A stretch of 64,000 bases of DNA from Pseudocitrobacter vendiensis (GCF_943590815.1 NZ_CALSBS010000003.1:1-64000), one strand, 5' to 3'. Shown: positions 10,570 through 23,349, counted from the first letter of the stretch. Numbers and translations: made by a program. The notes: generated from the sequence alone by a model not told the origin.

Positions 10570-12069
10570 ATGGCCCAATCACATTTATTAGCAGAAAGAA
10601 TTTCGCGTCTGAGTAGCGCACTTGAGAAAGGGCTGTATGAACGCAGTCACGCTATCCGCCTGTGCCTGCTGGCAGCGCTCAGCGGCGAGAGCGTGTTTTT
10701 GCTTGGCCCGCCTGGTATCGCCAAGAGCCTGATTGCGCGACGCATTAAGTTCGCTTTTGAACACGCCCGCGCCTTTGAATATCTGATGACCCGCTTCTCC
10801 ACGCCGGAAGAAGTCTTTGGCCCACTTTCCATCCAGGCGTTGAAAGATGAAGGACGCTATGAGCGTCTGACCGCAGGCTATTTGCCGGAAGCGGAAATCG
10901 TCTTTCTTGATGAGATCTGGAAAGCTGGCCCGGCGATTCTGAACACCTTGTTAACCGCCATTAACGAACGCCACTTCCGTAACGGCGCGACGGTCGAGAA
11001 AATCCCGATGCGCCTGCTGGTGGCCGCATCGAACGAACTGCCTGAAGCAGAAAGCAGCCTTGAAGCGCTATATGACCGCATGCTGATTCGTTTGTGGCTC
11101 GACAAGGTACAGGAAAAAGGCAACTTCCGTTCCATGCTGGTGAGCCAGCAGGATGAGAACGAAAACCCGGTATCACCAGGGCTTCAGGTCTCCGATGAAG
11201 AGTTTTTCCAGTGGCAGAAAGACATCGCCGCTATCAAGCTACCGGATACGGTTTTTGAACTGATCTTCACCCTGCGCCAGCAGCTCGATACGCTGCCCAA
11301 TGCACCTTATGTCTCTGACCGTCGCTGGAAGAAAGCGATTCGCCTGCTACAGGCCAGTGCATTCTTCAGCGGGCGCGATGCCATTGCGCCTATCGATCTG
11401 ATTCTGCTTAAAGAGTGCCTGTGGCACGACGCGCAAAGCCGCAACTTGATGCAGCAACAGCTCGAAATATTGATGACCGGGCACGCCTGGCAACAGCAAT
11501 CGATGCTAAATCGCCTGAGCGCTATTACTCAGCATCGCTTGCAGCTTCAGCAGCAGGAAAGCGATAAAACCGCGCTCAAAGTGACGCGTCTGGGCGGTAT
11601 GTTCAGCCGTAAACCGCACTATGAGCTTCCGGCGGAAGTTCAGGGCCCAATGGTCACGTTACTGCTGCAAAAACCGCTCAAATTGCACGATATCGATGTT
11701 ATTCACATCACCTTCGAGCGTCAGGTGCTGGCACACTGGCTGGAGAAAGGCGGTGAAATTCGCGGCAAACTCAATGGCATCGGTTTTGCGCTAACGTTGA
11801 ATTTGGAGGTTGATAACGCGCAGCATCTGGTCGTGCGTGATATCAGTTTGCAGGGCTCACGGCTGGCGCTGCCGGGAACCGAAAGCCAGCAGAACATGCC
11901 AGCAGAAATCAAACAGCAGCTCGACGAACTGGCGGAAGAGTGGCATCGACAGCATCTGAGCTTTAACGATCAGCAAAAATGCCTGTTCATTCATAGCGAC
12001 TGGCTGGCGCAGATTGAAGCCAGCCTGCAGGATGTCGCGGCGCAGATCAAACAGGCTCAGCAATGCTGA
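10570..12069 (+). CDS. ravA: MoxR-family AAA+ ATPase RavA
   Basis: 499 residues from the ATG at 10570 ([21 protein letters not shown]), matching E. coli RavA. The reading frame stays open to 10381, but that extension has no homologous content and the AAGGA before 10570 fits. Walker A GPPGIAKS (about residue 46), Walker [12 protein letters not shown], and the C-terminal LARA region characteristic of RavA are present. RavA forms hexamers, binds the lysine decarboxylase LdcI, and acts with ViaA on respiratory complexes such as fumarate reductase. It overlaps viaA by 7 bp. Confidence 0.95.
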   Translation: MAQSHLLAERISRLSSALEKGLYERSHAIRLCLLAALSGESVFLLGPPGIAKSLIARRIKFAFEHARAFEYLMTRFSTPEEVFGPLSIQALKDEGRYERLTAGYLPEAEIVFLDEIWKAGPAILNTLLTAINERHFRNGATVEKIPMRLLVAASNELPEAESSLEALYDRMLIRLWLDKVQEKGNFRSMLVSQQDENENPVSPGLQVSDEEFFQWQKDIAAIKLPDTVFELIFTLRQQLDTLPNAPYVSDRRWKKAIRLLQASAFFSGRDAIAPIDLILLKECLWHDAQSRNLMQQQLEILMTGHAWQQQSMLNRLSAITQHRLQLQQQESDKTALKVTRLGGMFSRKPHYELPAEVQGPMVTLLLQKPLKLHDIDVIHITFERQVLAHWLEKGGEIRGKLNGIGFALTLNLEVDNAQHLVVRDISLQGSRLALPGTESQQNMPAEIKQQLDELAEEWHRQHLSFNDQQKCLFIHSDWLAQIEASLQDVAAQIKQAQQC

Positions 12070-13514
12070 CTATCGATACGCTCAACGTGATGCTGGCGGT
12101 CAGCGAAGAGGGATTGATCGAAGAGACGATCATCGCCCTGCTGGCGTCACCACAGCTATCGGCATTCTTTAAGAAATTCCCGCGCCTGAAAAGCGCTATT
12201 ACGGAAGATCTGCCCCGCTGGCGCGAAAACCTGAAAAGCACACTTAAAGGTACACACGTACCGCCGGAGCTGGAAGAAGAAGTGCTCTGCTATCAGCAGT
12301 GCCAGACCTTCTCCACGCCGCAAATCAATGCCCAGTTGCCGCAGATCCTGGCGCTGCTGAAGAAGGTGCGCTCACCCTACGCCGAACAGGCGCAGCAGCT
12401 GGCGGCGCATAATCCTACCTTCACCCCGGCGCTGCATACGCTGTTCCTGCAACGCTGGCGGCTAAGCCTGGTAGTGCAGGCGACATCGCTCAACCAACAG
12501 TTACTGGAAGGCGAACGGGAACAACTGCTGAGCGAGGTTCAGGAGCGAATGACCCTGAGCGGCCAACTGGAACCGGTGCTGGTCGAGAACGAAAACGCCG
12601 CCGGTCGCCTGTGGGATATGAGTGCCGGGCAGCTTAAGCGCGGTGACTATCAGTTGATCGTGAAGTACGGCGATTTTCTCAGCCAGCAGCCGGAACTGAT
12701 GCAACTGGCGGATCAACTGGGTCGATCGCGTGAAGCAAAATCGGTGCCCAAAAAAGATGCGCCAATGGAAACCTTCCGCACGCTGGTGCGCGAACCCTCA
12801 ACCGTACCGGAGCAGGTTGATGGCATTCAGCAAAGCGATGACATCCTGCGTCTGCTGCCGCCGGAACTGGCTACGCTCGGCATTACCGAGCTGGAGTATG
12901 AGTTTTACCGGCGGCTGGTGGAGAAACAATTACTCACCTATCGACTACACGGCGATGCGTGGCATGAGAAAGTTACTGAGCGCCCGGTGATACACCAGGA
13001 CGTTGACGAACAACCGCGCGGCCCGTTTGTCGTCTGCGTGGACACGTCAGGATCAATGGGCGGCTTTAATGAGCAGTGCGCGAAAGCCTTTTGCCTCGCG
13101 ATGATGCGCGTGGCGCTGGCGGATAACCGCCGTTGCTTCATTATGCTGTTTTCCAGCGAAGTGGTGCGTTACGAGCTGACTGGCCCGCAGGGGATAGAGC
13201 AGGCGATCCGTTTCCTGAGCCAGCGTTTTCGCGGCGGTACCGACATGGCGAGCTGTTTTCGCGCCATCATTGAACGCCTGGAAAACCCGACCTGGCAGGA
13301 TGCCGATGCGGTGGTGATTTCAGACTTTATCGCCCAGCGTCTGCCGGATGAGGTGGTGAGTAGGGTCGGGGAGTTACAGCGAAAACATCAGCACCGTTTT
13401 CATGCGGTAGCGATGTCTGCACACGGCAAGCCCGGCATCATGCGCATCTTTGACCACATCTGGCGCTTCGATACCGGTTTGCGTAGCCGCCTGCTCAGAC
13501 GCTGGCGGCGTTAA
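12063..13514 (+). CDS. viaA: VWA-domain protein ViaA, partner of RavA
   Basis: 483 residues, identical in length to E. coli ViaA. The N-terminal half is helical. The C-terminal von Willebrand factor A domain starts near residue 320 and carries an intact MIDAS metal site, DTSGSMG (about residues 327-333), with GGTDM further on. It works with RavA in a chaperone-like function at the inner membrane and modulates aminoglycoside sensitivity in E. coli. Its start lies inside the end of ravA, so translation is coupled. Its stop is 3 bp from the convergent asnA stop. Confidence 0.95.
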   Translation: MLTIDTLNVMLAVSEEGLIEETIIALLASPQLSAFFKKFPRLKSAITEDLPRWRENLKSTLKGTHVPPELEEEVLCYQQCQTFSTPQINAQLPQILALLKKVRSPYAEQAQQLAAHNPTFTPALHTLFLQRWRLSLVVQATSLNQQLLEGEREQLLSEVQERMTLSGQLEPVLVENENAAGRLWDMSAGQLKRGDYQLIVKYGDFLSQQPELMQLADQLGRSREAKSVPKKDAPMETFRTLVREPSTVPEQVDGIQQSDDILRLLPPELATLGITELEYEFYRRLVEKQLLTYRLHGDAWHEKVTERPVIHQDVDEQPRGPFVVCVDTSGSMGGFNEQCAKAFCLAMMRVALADNRRCFIMLFSSEVVRYELTGPQGIEQAIRFLSQRFRGGTDMASCFRAIIERLENPTWQDADAVVISDFIAQRLPDEVVSRVGELQRKHQHRFHAVAMSAHGKPGIMRIFDHIWRFDTGLRSRLLRRWRR

Positions 13515-13517
13515 ATC

Positions 13518-14510
13518 TTACAGCAGAGAAGAGACGCCTTCACGAACCTGTGCTGGCCACACACCGCACTGAACCTGTCCGATGTGGGAGAGTTGCAGCA
13601 GCAGCATGGTCAGACGCGACTGGCCAATCCCACCGCCGATGGTCTGCGGCATTTCACCACGCAGCAGCGCCTGGTGCCACTCCAGTTGCAGGCGCTCTTC
13701 GTCGCCGGTCAGCTGAAGCTGGTGTTGCAGCGCTTTTGCATCAACGCGGATCCCCATAGAAGAGAGCTCGAACGCATCTTCCAGAATCGGGTTCCAGACC
13801 AGGATATCGCCGTTCAGACCCGCCAGACCAGATTCCGCCTGGGTGCTCCAGTCATCGTAATCCGGCGCACGGACATCATGGCGCTGACCATCAGAGAGTT
13901 TGCCGCCGATCCCAATCAGGAAGACGGCACCCAATTCTTTGGCAATCGCACGTTCACGACCTTTCGCGTCGAGATCCGGATAACGGCTTAACAGCGTCTG
14001 GCTGTGCACAAAGTGGATCTGTTCTGGCAGGAACGGTGCCAGGCCAAACTCTTTGCTTACGGCTTCTTCTGTTGCTTTGATCCCCGCCCAAATCGCCTTC
14101 ACGGTACTTTCCAGGGTACCGAGATGACGCTCGCCATCACCCATCACGCGTTCCCAGTCCCACTGGTCAACGTAAACGGAGTGGATCGGCGAAAGGCGGT
14201 CTTCATCGGGGCGAAGGGCTTTCATGTGCGTGTAGAGCCCTTCACCCGCGCTGAAGTCGTGCTGTCCCAGGGTTTGACGTTTCCACTTCGCCAGAGAGTG
14301 CACCACTTCAAACTGGGCCTCTGGCAGGGCTTTCACTTTTACCTGTACCGCTTTTTCGCAACCAGACAGGTTGTCCTGCGTCCCATCCCCTACGCGGCTC
14401 AGCAGCGGTGCCTGAACTTCAATCAGACCCAACTTTTCTTCTAGCTGACGAGAGAAAAAGGATTTTACGAAACTAATCTGGCGTTGTTTTGCGATGTAAG
14501 CGGTTTTCAT
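13518..14510 (-). CDS. asnA: Aspartate--ammonia ligase (asparagine synthetase A)
   Basis: 330 residues, same length as E. coli AsnA. Class II tRNA-synthetase-like fold; the C-terminal motif [15 protein letters not shown] (about residues 294-308) is the family's ATP-binding motif 3. It makes asparagine from aspartate, ammonia and ATP, releasing AMP and PPi. It is divergent from asnC with 152 bp between starts, where AsnC activates asnA when asparagine is scarce. A TCCTGC-type ribosome binding site (reading GGAGTAATAA on the minus strand) precedes the ATG. Confidence 0.97.
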   Translation of the reverse strand: MKTAYIAKQRQISFVKSFFSRQLEEKLGLIEVQAPLLSRVGDGTQDNLSGCEKAVQVKVKALPEAQFEVVHSLAKWKRQTLGQHDFSAGEGLYTHMKALRPDEDRLSPIHSVYVDQWDWERVMGDGERHLGTLESTVKAIWAGIKATEEAVSKEFGLAPFLPEQIHFVHSQTLLSRYPDLDAKGRERAIAKELGAVFLIGIGGKLSDGQRHDVRAPDYDDWSTQAESGLAGLNGDILVWNPILEDAFELSSMGIRVDAKALQHQLQLTGDEERLQLEWHQALLRGEMPQTIGGGIGQSRLTMLLLQLSHIGQVQCGVWPAQVREGVSSLL

Positions 14511-14662
14511 TTTTTATTACTCCTGCGTCCTGTTGGTTATGATTAAGCAACAGAATGCGGGTCATATTCAATAATCAACAGATAAAAAGGCGACTTAACT
14601 TTTGATTCGTTAAAAATAGGCGCTAAAATAGAAAGAATCATCATTCTTCATAAGAAAAAGCT

Positions 14663-15121
14663 ATGGAAAATTATCAGATCGACAATCTGGACCGCGGCAT
14701 CCTTGACGCCTTAATGGCGAATGCCCGCACCGCTTACGCCGAATTAGCCAAACAGTTCGGCGTCAGCCCCGGCACCATTCACGTTCGCGTCGAGAAAATG
14801 AAACAGGCGGGCATCATTACCGGGGCCCGCGTCGATGTCAGCCCAAAACAGCTCGGATACGATGTCGGCTGCTTTATCGGTATTATATTGAAGAGTGCAA
14901 AAGACTATCCGTCAGCGCTGGCGCGGCTGGAAAGCCTGGATGAAGTCACCGAGGCGTACTACACCACCGGCCATTACAGCATCTTTATTAAAGTGATGTG
15001 CCGTTCGATCGACGCTTTGCAGCACGTACTTATCAACAAGATCCAAACAATTGATGAAATTCAGTCCACCGAAACCCTGATCGTCCTGCAGAACCCGATC
15101 ATGCGTACCATCAAGCCGTGA
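14663..15121 (+). CDS. asnC: Lrp/AsnC-family regulator AsnC
   Basis: 152 residues, the same as E. coli AsnC. The helix-turn-helix (about residues 20-45, LAKQFGVSPGTIHVRVEKM) is followed by an alpha/beta RAM effector-binding domain. It activates asnA and represses itself in response to asparagine. In E. coli transcription from asnC can continue through mioC towards oriC, and here too asnC and mioC point towards the origin. Confidence 0.96.
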   Translation: MENYQIDNLDRGILDALMANARTAYAELAKQFGVSPGTIHVRVEKMKQAGIITGARVDVSPKQLGYDVGCFIGIILKSAKDYPSALARLESLDEVTEAYYTTGHYSIFIKVMCRSIDALQHVLINKIQTIDEIQSTETLIVLQNPIMRTIKP

Positions 15122-15132
15122 TCGGCTTTTTT
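15113..15132 (+). terminator. Terminator overlapping the asnC stop
   Basis: AAGCCG / CGGCTT stem with a TGAT loop that includes the asnC stop codon, followed by six T residues. The stem is short, so read-through into mioC and oriC is plausible, as described for E. coli. Confidence 0.7.
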
Positions 15133-15142
15133 AATCCCATAC

Positions 15143-15151
15143 TTTTCCACA
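15143..15151. promoter_or_regulatory. Possible DnaA box in the mioC promoter region
   Basis: TTTTCCACA, one mismatch from the consensus TTATCCACA, 59 bp upstream of the mioC ATG. The E. coli mioC promoter is repressed by DnaA. Support here is position and near-consensus only. Confidence 0.5.
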
Positions 15152-15209
15152 GGTAGATCCCAGACCGTTCACAGCGTACAATACGCCACTCTTAATAAAG
15201 GTGGCGGTT

Positions 15210-15659
15210 ATGGCAGATATCACACTCATCAGCGGAAGCACACTTGGCAGCGCCGAGTATGTGGCGGAACACCTGGCTGAAAAGCTGGAAGACGCGGGTT
15301 TTTCGACCGAAACGCTGCATGGTCCTTTATTAGAGGATCTCTCTGCATCGGGTATCTGGCTGATTATCAGCTCCACACACGGTGCGGGTGACATTCCCGA
15401 CAACCTGCTGCCTTTTTATAACGATCTCCGCGAGCAGAAACCCGACCTCTCTCAGGTTCGTTTCGGTTCAATCGGTATTGGCAGTCGTGAATATGACACT
15501 TTCTGTGGTGCCATCGATAAAATCGACACTGAATTGACCGCCTGCGGCGCGAAACAGATTGGTGAAACACTCAAGATCAATGTCCTTGAACATGACATTC
15601 CTGAAGATCCTGCGGAAATTTGGGTCGGATCATGGGCCGATCGGCTCAGAGATTTGTAA
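15210..15659 (+). CDS. mioC: Flavodoxin-like protein MioC
   Basis: 149 residues from ATG 15210 (MADITLISGSTLGSAEYVAEHLAEKL); E. coli MioC has 147. A GTG 9 bp upstream is in frame, but the ATG is the conserved start. It is a short-chain flavodoxin: the FMN phosphate loop SGSTLGSAEY (about residues 8-17) and the loop SSTHGAGDIPDN (about residues 55-66) are intact. MioC binds FMN and can serve as electron donor to biotin synthase in vitro. The gene abuts oriC and its transcription runs into the origin. Confidence 0.95.
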   Translation: MADITLISGSTLGSAEYVAEHLAEKLEDAGFSTETLHGPLLEDLSASGIWLIISSTHGAGDIPDNLLPFYNDLREQKPDLSQVRFGSIGIGSREYDTFCGAIDKIDTELTACGAKQIGETLKINVLEHDIPEDPAEIWVGSWADRLRDL

Positions 15660-15660
15660 A

Positions 15661-15945
15661 GATCCAACTTTATTCTGTGGATAACACTGGTTAAAACCTT
15701 GGAACAACCGGTAGTTATCCAAAGAACAACGTATGGTTAGTTTTTGAGTTGTGTATAACTCCCCGTTTTGATCCCAGCTTATACGGAACAGGATCACCGA
15801 TCATTCACAGATAGTGATCCTTCTTAAGCTTATGATCTTAAATACGGGATCGCACTTATCCACAGTAACTGGCGATCCTAATAAGAGATCACAATAGAAC
15901 AGATCTCTAAATAAAAAGATCTTCTTTTAAATAGCAAAGATCCAG
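15661..15945. other. oriC: Chromosomal replication origin oriC
   Basis: Lies between mioC and mnmG, in inverted orientation relative to the usual E. coli drawing. DnaA boxes seen directly: R4 TGTGGATAA at 15676-15684 (+), R3 TTTGGATAA at 15715-15723 (-), R2 TGTGTATAA at 15750-15758 (+), R1 TGTGGATAA at 15856-15864 (-). The duplex-unwinding region has three AT-rich 13-mers starting with GATC on the minus strand: R at 15878-15890, M at 15893-15905 and L at 15909-15921, with a further AT-rich GATC repeat beside them. About twelve GATC sites (Dam/SeqA) fall within 280 bp. Order and spacing match enterobacterial oriC; the IHF and Fis sites between R1 and R2 cannot be placed exactly by eye. Confidence 0.97.
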
Positions 15946-16031
15946 ACGCTTTCTCCATCGACTAAAGTTGAGTAGAATCCACGCCCGGGCTTCAATCCAT
16001 CATCAAACCGCTTTATGCGAGGCAGACCACC

Positions 16032-17921
16032 ATGTTTTATCAGGATCCTTTTGACGTCATCATCATTGGCGGGGGTCATGCAGGCACTGAGGCCGCGATG
16101 GCCGCTGCGCGAATGGGTCAGCAGACCCTGCTTTTGACACACAATATCGACACGCTGGGACAGATGAGCTGCAACCCGGCGATTGGCGGCATTGGGAAAG
16201 GACACCTGGTAAAAGAAGTGGATGCACTTGGCGGCCTGATGGCCACCGCGATCGACCATGCGGGTATCCAGTTTAGGATACTAAACGCGAGCAAAGGGCC
16301 GGCGGTACGCGCCACGCGTGCTCAGGCGGATCGCGTGCTCTATCGCCAGGCGGTACGTACCGCACTTGAGAACCAACCGAACCTGATGATCTTCCAGCAG
16401 GCGGTTGAAGATCTGATTGTGGAAAACGATCGCGTGGTTGGCGCGGTTACCCAGATGGGGCTGAAATTCCGCGCCAAAGCAGTCGTACTCACCGTCGGGA
16501 CTTTCCTTGATGGCAAAATTCATATCGGGCTGGATAACTACAGCGGTGGCCGTGCTGGCGATCCGCCGTCCATTCCGCTCTCTCGTCGTCTGCGTGAACT
16601 GCCGCTGCGCGTGAGCCGTCTCAAAACCGGTACCCCGCCGCGTATCGACGCGCGCACTATCGACTTCAGCGTACTGGCGCAGCAGCACGGTGATAACCCG
16701 ATGCCCGTTTTCTCGTTCCTTGGCGATGCGTCCCAGCATCCGCGCCAGGTACCGTGCTATGTCACGCATACCAATGAGAAAACCCATGACGTGATCCGCA
16801 ATAACCTCGACCGTAGCCCAATGTATGCTGGCGTGATTGAAGGAATTGGCCCGCGTTACTGCCCGTCTATCGAAGATAAAGTGATGCGCTTCGCCGACCG
16901 AAACCAGCACCAGATCTTCCTGGAGCCGGAAGGGCTGACCTCCAATGAAATTTACCCGAACGGTATCTCCACCAGCCTGCCGTTCGATGTGCAGATGCAA
17001 ATCGTCCGCTCTATGCAGGGGATGGAAAACGCGAAGATCGTCCGTCCTGGCTATGCTATCGAGTACGATTTCTTCGATCCTCGCGACCTGAAACCGACGC
17101 TGGAAAGCAAATTTATCCACGGTCTGTTCTTTGCCGGCCAGATCAACGGCACCACCGGTTATGAAGAAGCCGCTGCGCAGGGCCTGCTTGCCGGTTTGAA
17201 CGCCGCGCGTTTCTCCGCTGAGAAAGAGGGCTGGGCGCCGCGCCGCGATCAGGCCTACCTGGGTGTGCTGGTTGACGATCTCTGTACGCTGGGAACCAAA
17301 GAACCGTACCGCATGTTTACCTCACGTGCGGAATATCGCCTGATGCTGCGCGAAGACAATGCTGATCTGCGTCTGACTGAAGCTGGCCGTGAGCTGGGGC
17401 TGGTGGATGACGTGCGTTGGGCGCGCTTCAACGAGAAGCTGGAAAATATCGAACGTGAACGTCAACGTCTGAAAACGACCTGGATTGCACCGTCTTCCGA
17501 GTCTGCGGGCGAAGTGAACGCTCACCTGAGTGCGCCGCTGTCACGTGAAGCCAGCGGGGAAGATCTGCTGCGTCGGCCGGAAATGACCTACGAACAGCTG
17601 ACCGCGCTGACGCCGTTCGCGCCTGCGCTGGGCGATGCTCAGGCCGCTGAACAGGTTGAGATTCAGGTGAAATACGAAGGTTATATCGCGCGTCAGCAGG
17701 ATGAGATTGAAAAACAACAGCGTAACGAAAATACGCTCCTGCCTGCGACGCTCGATTATCGTCAGGTTAACGGTCTCTCCAACGAAGTGATCGCCAAACT
17801 GAACGATCATAAACCGGTTTCTATTGGCCAGGCGTCGCGTATTTCCGGGATTACCCCTGCCGCCATCTCGATTTTGCTGGTTTGGCTGAAAAAACAAGGT
17901 ATGCTGCGCCGCAGCGCGTAA
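16032..17921 (+). CDS. mnmG: tRNA uridine 5-carboxymethylaminomethyl modification enzyme MnmG (GidA)
   Basis: 629 residues, same length as E. coli MnmG. N-terminal FAD-binding motif [17 protein letters not shown] (about residues 13-29), the GidA signatures around [11 protein letters not shown] and [20 protein letters not shown], and a C-terminal helical domain that contacts MnmE. With MnmE (also in this window) it installs the cmnm5 group on U34 of certain tRNAs. The gene leads away from oriC; its promoter region adjoins the AT-rich 13-mers, so its transcription can influence initiation. Confidence 0.97.
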   Translation: MFYQDPFDVIIIGGGHAGTEAAMAAARMGQQTLLLTHNIDTLGQMSCNPAIGGIGKGHLVKEVDALGGLMATAIDHAGIQFRILNASKGPAVRATRAQADRVLYRQAVRTALENQPNLMIFQQAVEDLIVENDRVVGAVTQMGLKFRAKAVVLTVGTFLDGKIHIGLDNYSGGRAGDPPSIPLSRRLRELPLRVSRLKTGTPPRIDARTIDFSVLAQQHGDNPMPVFSFLGDASQHPRQVPCYVTHTNEKTHDVIRNNLDRSPMYAGVIEGIGPRYCPSIEDKVMRFADRNQHQIFLEPEGLTSNEIYPNGISTSLPFDVQMQIVRSMQGMENAKIVRPGYAIEYDFFDPRDLKPTLESKFIHGLFFAGQINGTTGYEEAAAQGLLAGLNAARFSAEKEGWAPRRDQAYLGVLVDDLCTLGTKEPYRMFTSRAEYRLMLREDNADLRLTEAGRELGLVDDVRWARFNEKLENIERERQRLKTTWIAPSSESAGEVNAHLSAPLSREASGEDLLRRPEMTYEQLTALTPFAPALGDAQAAEQVEIQVKYEGYIARQQDEIEKQQRNENTLLPATLDYRQVNGLSNEVIAKLNDHKPVSIGQASRISGITPAAISILLVWLKKQGMLRRSA

Positions 17922-17931
17922 TAACGGTTTT

Positions 17932-17957
17932 GGGCGGCGGTATTTTGCTTGCCGCCC
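17932..17957 (+). repeat. Hairpin in the mnmG-rsmG gap
   Basis: GGGCGGC / GCCGCCC perfect 7-bp stem with a 12-nt loop between mnmG and rsmG. No T-tract follows, so it is more likely an RNA-stability or REP-like element than a terminator. Confidence 0.5.
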
Positions 17958-17985
17958 GGCAAATTATCCCCAACAGGTAACTTTC

Positions 17986-18609
17986 GTGATTAACAAACTC
18001 TCTCGTCTGCTGGATGAAGCAGGTATTTCGCTCACCGATCACCAGAAAACGCAACTGGTGGCCTATGTGGATATGCTGAACAAATGGAATAAAGCGTACA
18101 ACCTGACCTCCGTACGCGATCCTAACGAGATGTTAATTCGCCATATTCTGGACAGCATCGTGGTTGCGCCGCATTTGCAGGGGCAACGTTTTATCGATGT
18201 TGGTACGGGCCCTGGGTTGCCGGGTATCCCGCTTTCGATCGTGCGTCCGGAATCGCATTTTACGTTGCTCGACAGCCTGGGTAAGCGTGTACGCTTCCTG
18301 CGTCAGGTGCAGCATGAGCTGAAACTGGAAAACATCACGCCGGTGCAAAGCCGTGTGGAAGAATTCCCTGCAGAGCCGCCGTTTGACGGCGTCATCAGCC
18401 GTGCATTCGCTTCTCTGACTGACATGGTGACCTGGTGTAAGCACTTACCAGCGGAAAATGGCCGCTTCTATGCGCTGAAAGGGCAGAGGCCAGATGATGA
18501 AATCAGTCAGTTACCGACTGAATTTTCCGTGGAAAATATCGTTGAGCTACGTGTGCCACACCTGGAAGGCGAGCGCCATCTGGTGACAATTAGAGCAAAC
18601 AAAAGTTAA
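17986..18609 (+). CDS. rsmG: 16S rRNA (guanine527-N7)-methyltransferase RsmG (GidB)
   Basis: 207 residues starting at GTG, as in E. coli; the frame opens [21 protein letters not shown]. The SAM-binding motif [15 protein letters not shown] (about residues 66-80) is intact. It methylates N7 of G527 in 16S rRNA; loss gives low-level streptomycin resistance. It lies 64 bp after mnmG and is expected to be co-transcribed. The long gap downstream separates it from the atp operon. Confidence 0.97.
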   Translation: MINKLSRLLDEAGISLTDHQKTQLVAYVDMLNKWNKAYNLTSVRDPNEMLIRHILDSIVVAPHLQGQRFIDVGTGPGLPGIPLSIVRPESHFTLLDSLGKRVRFLRQVQHELKLENITPVQSRVEEFPAEPPFDGVISRAFASLTDMVTWCKHLPAENGRFYALKGQRPDDEISQLPTEFSVENIVELRVPHLEGERHLVTIRANKS

Positions 18610-19224
18610 CTTTTATCAAAAAATATCGGAAAAAACCGACCTCGATTTTGTTAAAAAGAAGCGACAAAAACGATGGAACATTCAGTTACATTTAACGAGG
18701 TTTTAACTAGGGTTTATCTGGCATTTAACGTGGCTCTTTTTGTTAACAATAAAAATAGTCAACATGGAAAATATCAGTCTACTAGCAGTCGATTCGCTGA
18801 ATGAAAATCGAATGTTAAATTATTATTATAAATGTCAATAAGCTGTTTTTACGGTGTGTGTGTCATTTTTGAAAAGAGTTGTCTCTAATTGCCTTTAAGA
18901 TCAAAACGCTGGCAAGTTATGAATTGAGGCTAATCTTAATCGAGTATCATCAAAAATGTTTATTATGTGATCTGGAGCACGCTTTATAGTCAGCGTTTTC
19001 GCGGTATTTGCACTTTTGTTCGATCGTTCACACTTTCAGAAAAATCGCGAAAATAGAGGTGAGGAAAAATATTTAAACATTTATTCACCTTTTTGCTACT
19101 TATTGTTTGAAATCACGAGGCGTCACCGTATAATTTGACCGCTTTTTGATGCTTGACTCTGAGCCTTAAAGAACGTTTTATACGACACGCGGCATACCTC
19201 AAAGGGAGCAGGAGTAATAACGTG
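18610..19224 (+). promoter_or_regulatory. rsmG-atpI intergenic region with atp operon promoter
   Basis: A 615-bp AT-rich gap, about as long as in E. coli. A -10 TATAAT at 19129-19134 sits in the same context as an E. coli atp promoter (CACCGTATAATTTGACC). A second -35-like TTGACT at 19153-19158 with a TTTATA 18 bp further is a weaker candidate. A CRP-like half-symmetrical site TGTGATCTGGAGCACG lies near 18966-18981. The stretch 18620-18960 has no open frame I can support and no clear repeat. The atpI ribosome binding site AGGAG is at 19210-19214. Confidence 0.7.
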
Positions 19225-20429
<1,205 letters not shown>

Positions 20430-20453
20430 TTTACCAACACTACTACGTTTTAA

Positions 20454-20726
<273 letters not shown>

Positions 20727-20776
20727 TGAATTAGTAAGCAATATCAGAACGTTAACTAGATAAGAGGCATTGTGCT

Positions 20777-21247
20777 GTGAATCTTAACGCAACAATCCTC
20801 GGCCAGGCCATCGCGTTTGTCCTGTTCGTTCTGTTCTGCATGAAGTACGTATGGCCGCCGTTAATGGCTGCCATCGAAAAACGTCAAAAAGAGATTGCTG
20901 ACGGTCTTGCTTCTGCTGAACGAGCTAAAAAGGATTTGGACCTTGCACAGGCCAACGCGACCGACCAGCTGAAAAAAGCGAAAGCGGAAGCCCAGGTTAT
21001 CATCGAGCAGGCGAATAAACGTCGCGCCCAGATCCTGGACGAAGTGAAAGCTGAAGCAGAACAGGAACGTACTAAAATCGTGGCGCAGGCTCAGGCGGAA
21101 ATTGACGCCGAGCGTAAACGTGCTCGCGAAGAACTGCGTAAGCAAGTTGCTATCCTGGCTGTTGCTGGCGCCGAGAAGATCATCGAACGTTCCGTGGATG
21201 AAGCTGCTAACAGCGACATCGTGGACAAACTTGTCGCTGAACTGTAA
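20777..21247 (+). CDS. atpF: F1Fo ATP synthase subunit b
   Basis: 156 residues from a GTG start, as in E. coli. One N-terminal membrane helix (about residues 5-25) and a long highly charged coiled-coil helix rich in Ala, Glu, Lys and Arg. It forms the peripheral stalk dimer linking subunit a to delta and alpha. The frame opens [20 protein letters not shown], and the C-terminus ends [10 protein letters not shown]. Confidence 0.97.
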   Translation: MNLNATILGQAIAFVLFVLFCMKYVWPPLMAAIEKRQKEIADGLASAERAKKDLDLAQANATDQLKKAKAEAQVIIEQANKRRAQILDEVKAEAEQERTKIVAQAQAEIDAERKRAREELRKQVAILAVAGAEKIIERSVDEAANSDIVDKLVAEL

Positions 21248-21261
21248 GGAGGGAGGGGCTG

Positions 21262-21795
21262 ATGTCTGAATTTGTTACTGTAGCTCGCCCCTACGCCAAA
21301 GCAGCTTTTGACTTTGCCGTCGAACACAACAGTGTAGAGCGCTGGCAGGACATGCTGGCGTTTACCGCTGAAGTGACGAAAAACGAACAAATGGCAGAGC
21401 TTCTGTCTGGCGCGATGGCGCCGGAAACGCTCGCTAAGTCGTTTATCGCCGTCTGTGGTGAGCAACTGGACGAAAACGGTCAGAACCTGATTAAGGTTAT
21501 GGCTGAGAATGGTCGTCTGCGAGTGCTCCCGGATGTTCTTGAGCAGTTTATTCATTTACGTGCCGCCAGCGAGGCGGTTGCTGAAGTCGAAGTGACTTCC
21601 GCGACAGCACTGAGTGAAGAACAGCTTGCGAAAATCAGCGCAGCGATGGAAAAACGTCTGTCACGCAAAGTGAAGCTGAATTGCAATATCGATAAGTCTG
21701 TAATGGCAGGCATTATCATCCGCTCGGGTGATATGGTCATTGATGGCAGCGTACGCGGCCGTCTTGAACGCCTTGCAGACGTCTTGCAGTCTTAA
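21262..21795 (+). CDS. atpH: F1Fo ATP synthase subunit delta
   Basis: 177 residues, same length as E. coli subunit delta. The N-terminal helical bundle binds alpha and the C-terminal part binds the b dimer, holding F1 to the peripheral stalk. The C-terminal signature (about residues 140-165, [19 protein letters not shown]) is the OSCP/delta family pattern. It starts 14 bp after atpF behind a GGAGG ribosome binding site. Confidence 0.97.
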   Translation: MSEFVTVARPYAKAAFDFAVEHNSVERWQDMLAFTAEVTKNEQMAELLSGAMAPETLAKSFIAVCGEQLDENGQNLIKVMAENGRLRVLPDVLEQFIHLRAASEAVAEVEVTSATALSEEQLAKISAAMEKRLSRKVKLNCNIDKSVMAGIIIRSGDMVIDGSVRGRLERLADVLQS

Positions 21796-21807
21796 GGGGA
21801 CTGGAGC

Positions 21808-23349
21808 ATGCAACTGAATTCCACCGAAATCAGCGAACTGATCAAGCAGCGCATTGCTCAGTTCAGTGTTGTGAGTGAAGCTCACAACGAAGGTACTATT
21901 GTTTCTGTAAGTGACGGTGTTATCCGCATCCACGGCCTGGCCGATTGTATGCAGGGTGAAATGATCTCCCTGCCGGGGAACCGTTACGCTATCGCACTGA
22001 ACCTGGAGCGCGACTCCGTTGGTGCAGTCGTTATGGGTCCGTATGCTGACCTTGCCGAAGGCATGAAAGTTAAGTGTACGGGTCGTATCCTGGAAGTTCC
22101 GGTTGGCCGTGGCCTGCTGGGTCGTGTGGTTAACACCCTGGGTGCGCCAATCGACGGTAAAGGTGCGCTGGATAACGACGGCTTCTCCGCTGTTGAAGCG
22201 ATCGCGCCGGGCGTAATCGAACGTCAGTCCGTTGATCAGCCAGTGCAGACTGGTTATAAGTCCGTTGATGCCATGATCCCAATCGGTCGTGGTCAGCGTG
22301 AACTGATCATCGGTGACCGTCAGACCGGTAAAACTGCGCTGGCAATCGATGCCATCATCAACCAGCGTGATTCCGGTATCAAATGTGTCTACGTTGCTAT
22401 CGGCCAGAAAGCGTCCACTATTTCTAACGTGGTACGTAAACTGGAAGAACACGGCGCGCTGGCTAACACCATCGTTGTTGTGGCAACCGCGTCTGAATCC
22501 GCTGCACTGCAATACCTGGCACCGTATGCCGGTTGTGCAATGGGCGAATACTTCCGTGACCGTGGTGAAGATGCACTGATCATTTATGATGACCTGTCTA
22601 AACAGGCAGTCGCTTACCGTCAGATCTCCCTGCTGCTCCGTCGTCCGCCAGGACGTGAAGCATTCCCGGGCGACGTATTCTATCTCCACTCCCGTCTGCT
22701 GGAGCGTGCTGCGCGTGTTAACGCCGAATACGTTGAAGCCTTCACCAAAGGTGAAGTGAAAGGGAAAACCGGTTCTCTGACCGCGCTGCCGATTATCGAA
22801 ACTCAGGCAGGTGACGTTTCTGCGTTCGTTCCGACTAACGTAATCTCCATTACCGATGGTCAGATCTTCCTGGAAACCAACCTGTTTAACGCCGGTATTC
22901 GTCCTGCGGTTAACCCGGGTATCTCCGTATCCCGTGTAGGTGGTGCAGCGCAGACCAAGATCATGAAAAAACTGTCCGGTGGTATCCGTACCGCACTGGC
23001 GCAGTATCGTGAACTGGCGGCGTTCTCCCAGTTTGCATCCGACCTTGACGATGCAACCCGTAAGCAGCTTGACCACGGTCAGAAAGTGACCGAACTGCTG
23101 AAACAGAAACAGTATGCGCCGATGTCTGTTGCGCAGCAGTCTCTGGTTCTGTTCGCAGCAGAACGTGGTTACCTGGCAGATGTTGAATTGTCGAAAATCG
23201 GTAGCTTCGAAGCCGCTCTGCTGGCTTACGTCGACCGTGATCACGCTCCACTGATGCAAGAGATCAACCAGTCCGGTGGCTATAACGACGAAATCGAAGG
23301 CAAGCTGAAAGGCATCCTCGATTCCTTCAAAGCAACCCAATCCTGGTAA
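21808..23349 (+). CDS. atpA: F1Fo ATP synthase subunit alpha
   Basis: 513 residues, same length as E. coli subunit alpha. The P-loop GDRQTGKT (about residues 169-176) binds the regulatory nucleotide, and the family signature [14 protein letters not shown] (about residue 366) is present. Three alpha subunits alternate with three beta subunits in F1. The gap to atpH is 12 bp. A long open frame on the opposite strand here reflects codon bias, not a gene. Confidence 0.98.
   Translation: MQLNSTEISELIKQRIAQFSVVSEAHNEGTIVSVSDGVIRIHGLADCMQGEMISLPGNRYAIALNLERDSVGAVVMGPYADLAEGMKVKCTGRILEVPVGRGLLGRVVNTLGAPIDGKGALDNDGFSAVEAIAPGVIERQSVDQPVQTGYKSVDAMIPIGRGQRELIIGDRQTGKTALAIDAIINQRDSGIKCVYVAIGQKASTISNVVRKLEEHGALANTIVVVATASESAALQYLAPYAGCAMGEYFRDRGEDALIIYDDLSKQAVAYRQISLLLRRPPGREAFPGDVFYLHSRLLERAARVNAEYVEAFTKGEVKGKTGSLTALPIIETQAGDVSAFVPTNVISITDGQIFLETNLFNAGIRPAVNPGISVSRVGGAAQTKIMKKLSGGIRTALAQYRELAAFSQFASDLDDATRKQLDHGQKVTELLKQKQYAPMSVAQQSLVLFAAERGYLADVELSKIGSFEAALLAYVDRDHAPLMQEINQSGGYNDEIEGKLKGILDSFKATQSW

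Noticed and set aside
21661-23340. 559-codon open frame antisense to atpA
   Set aside because: It mirrors the strongly biased codon use of atpA on the other strand; translation is rich in Thr, Asn, Phe and Gly with no domain.
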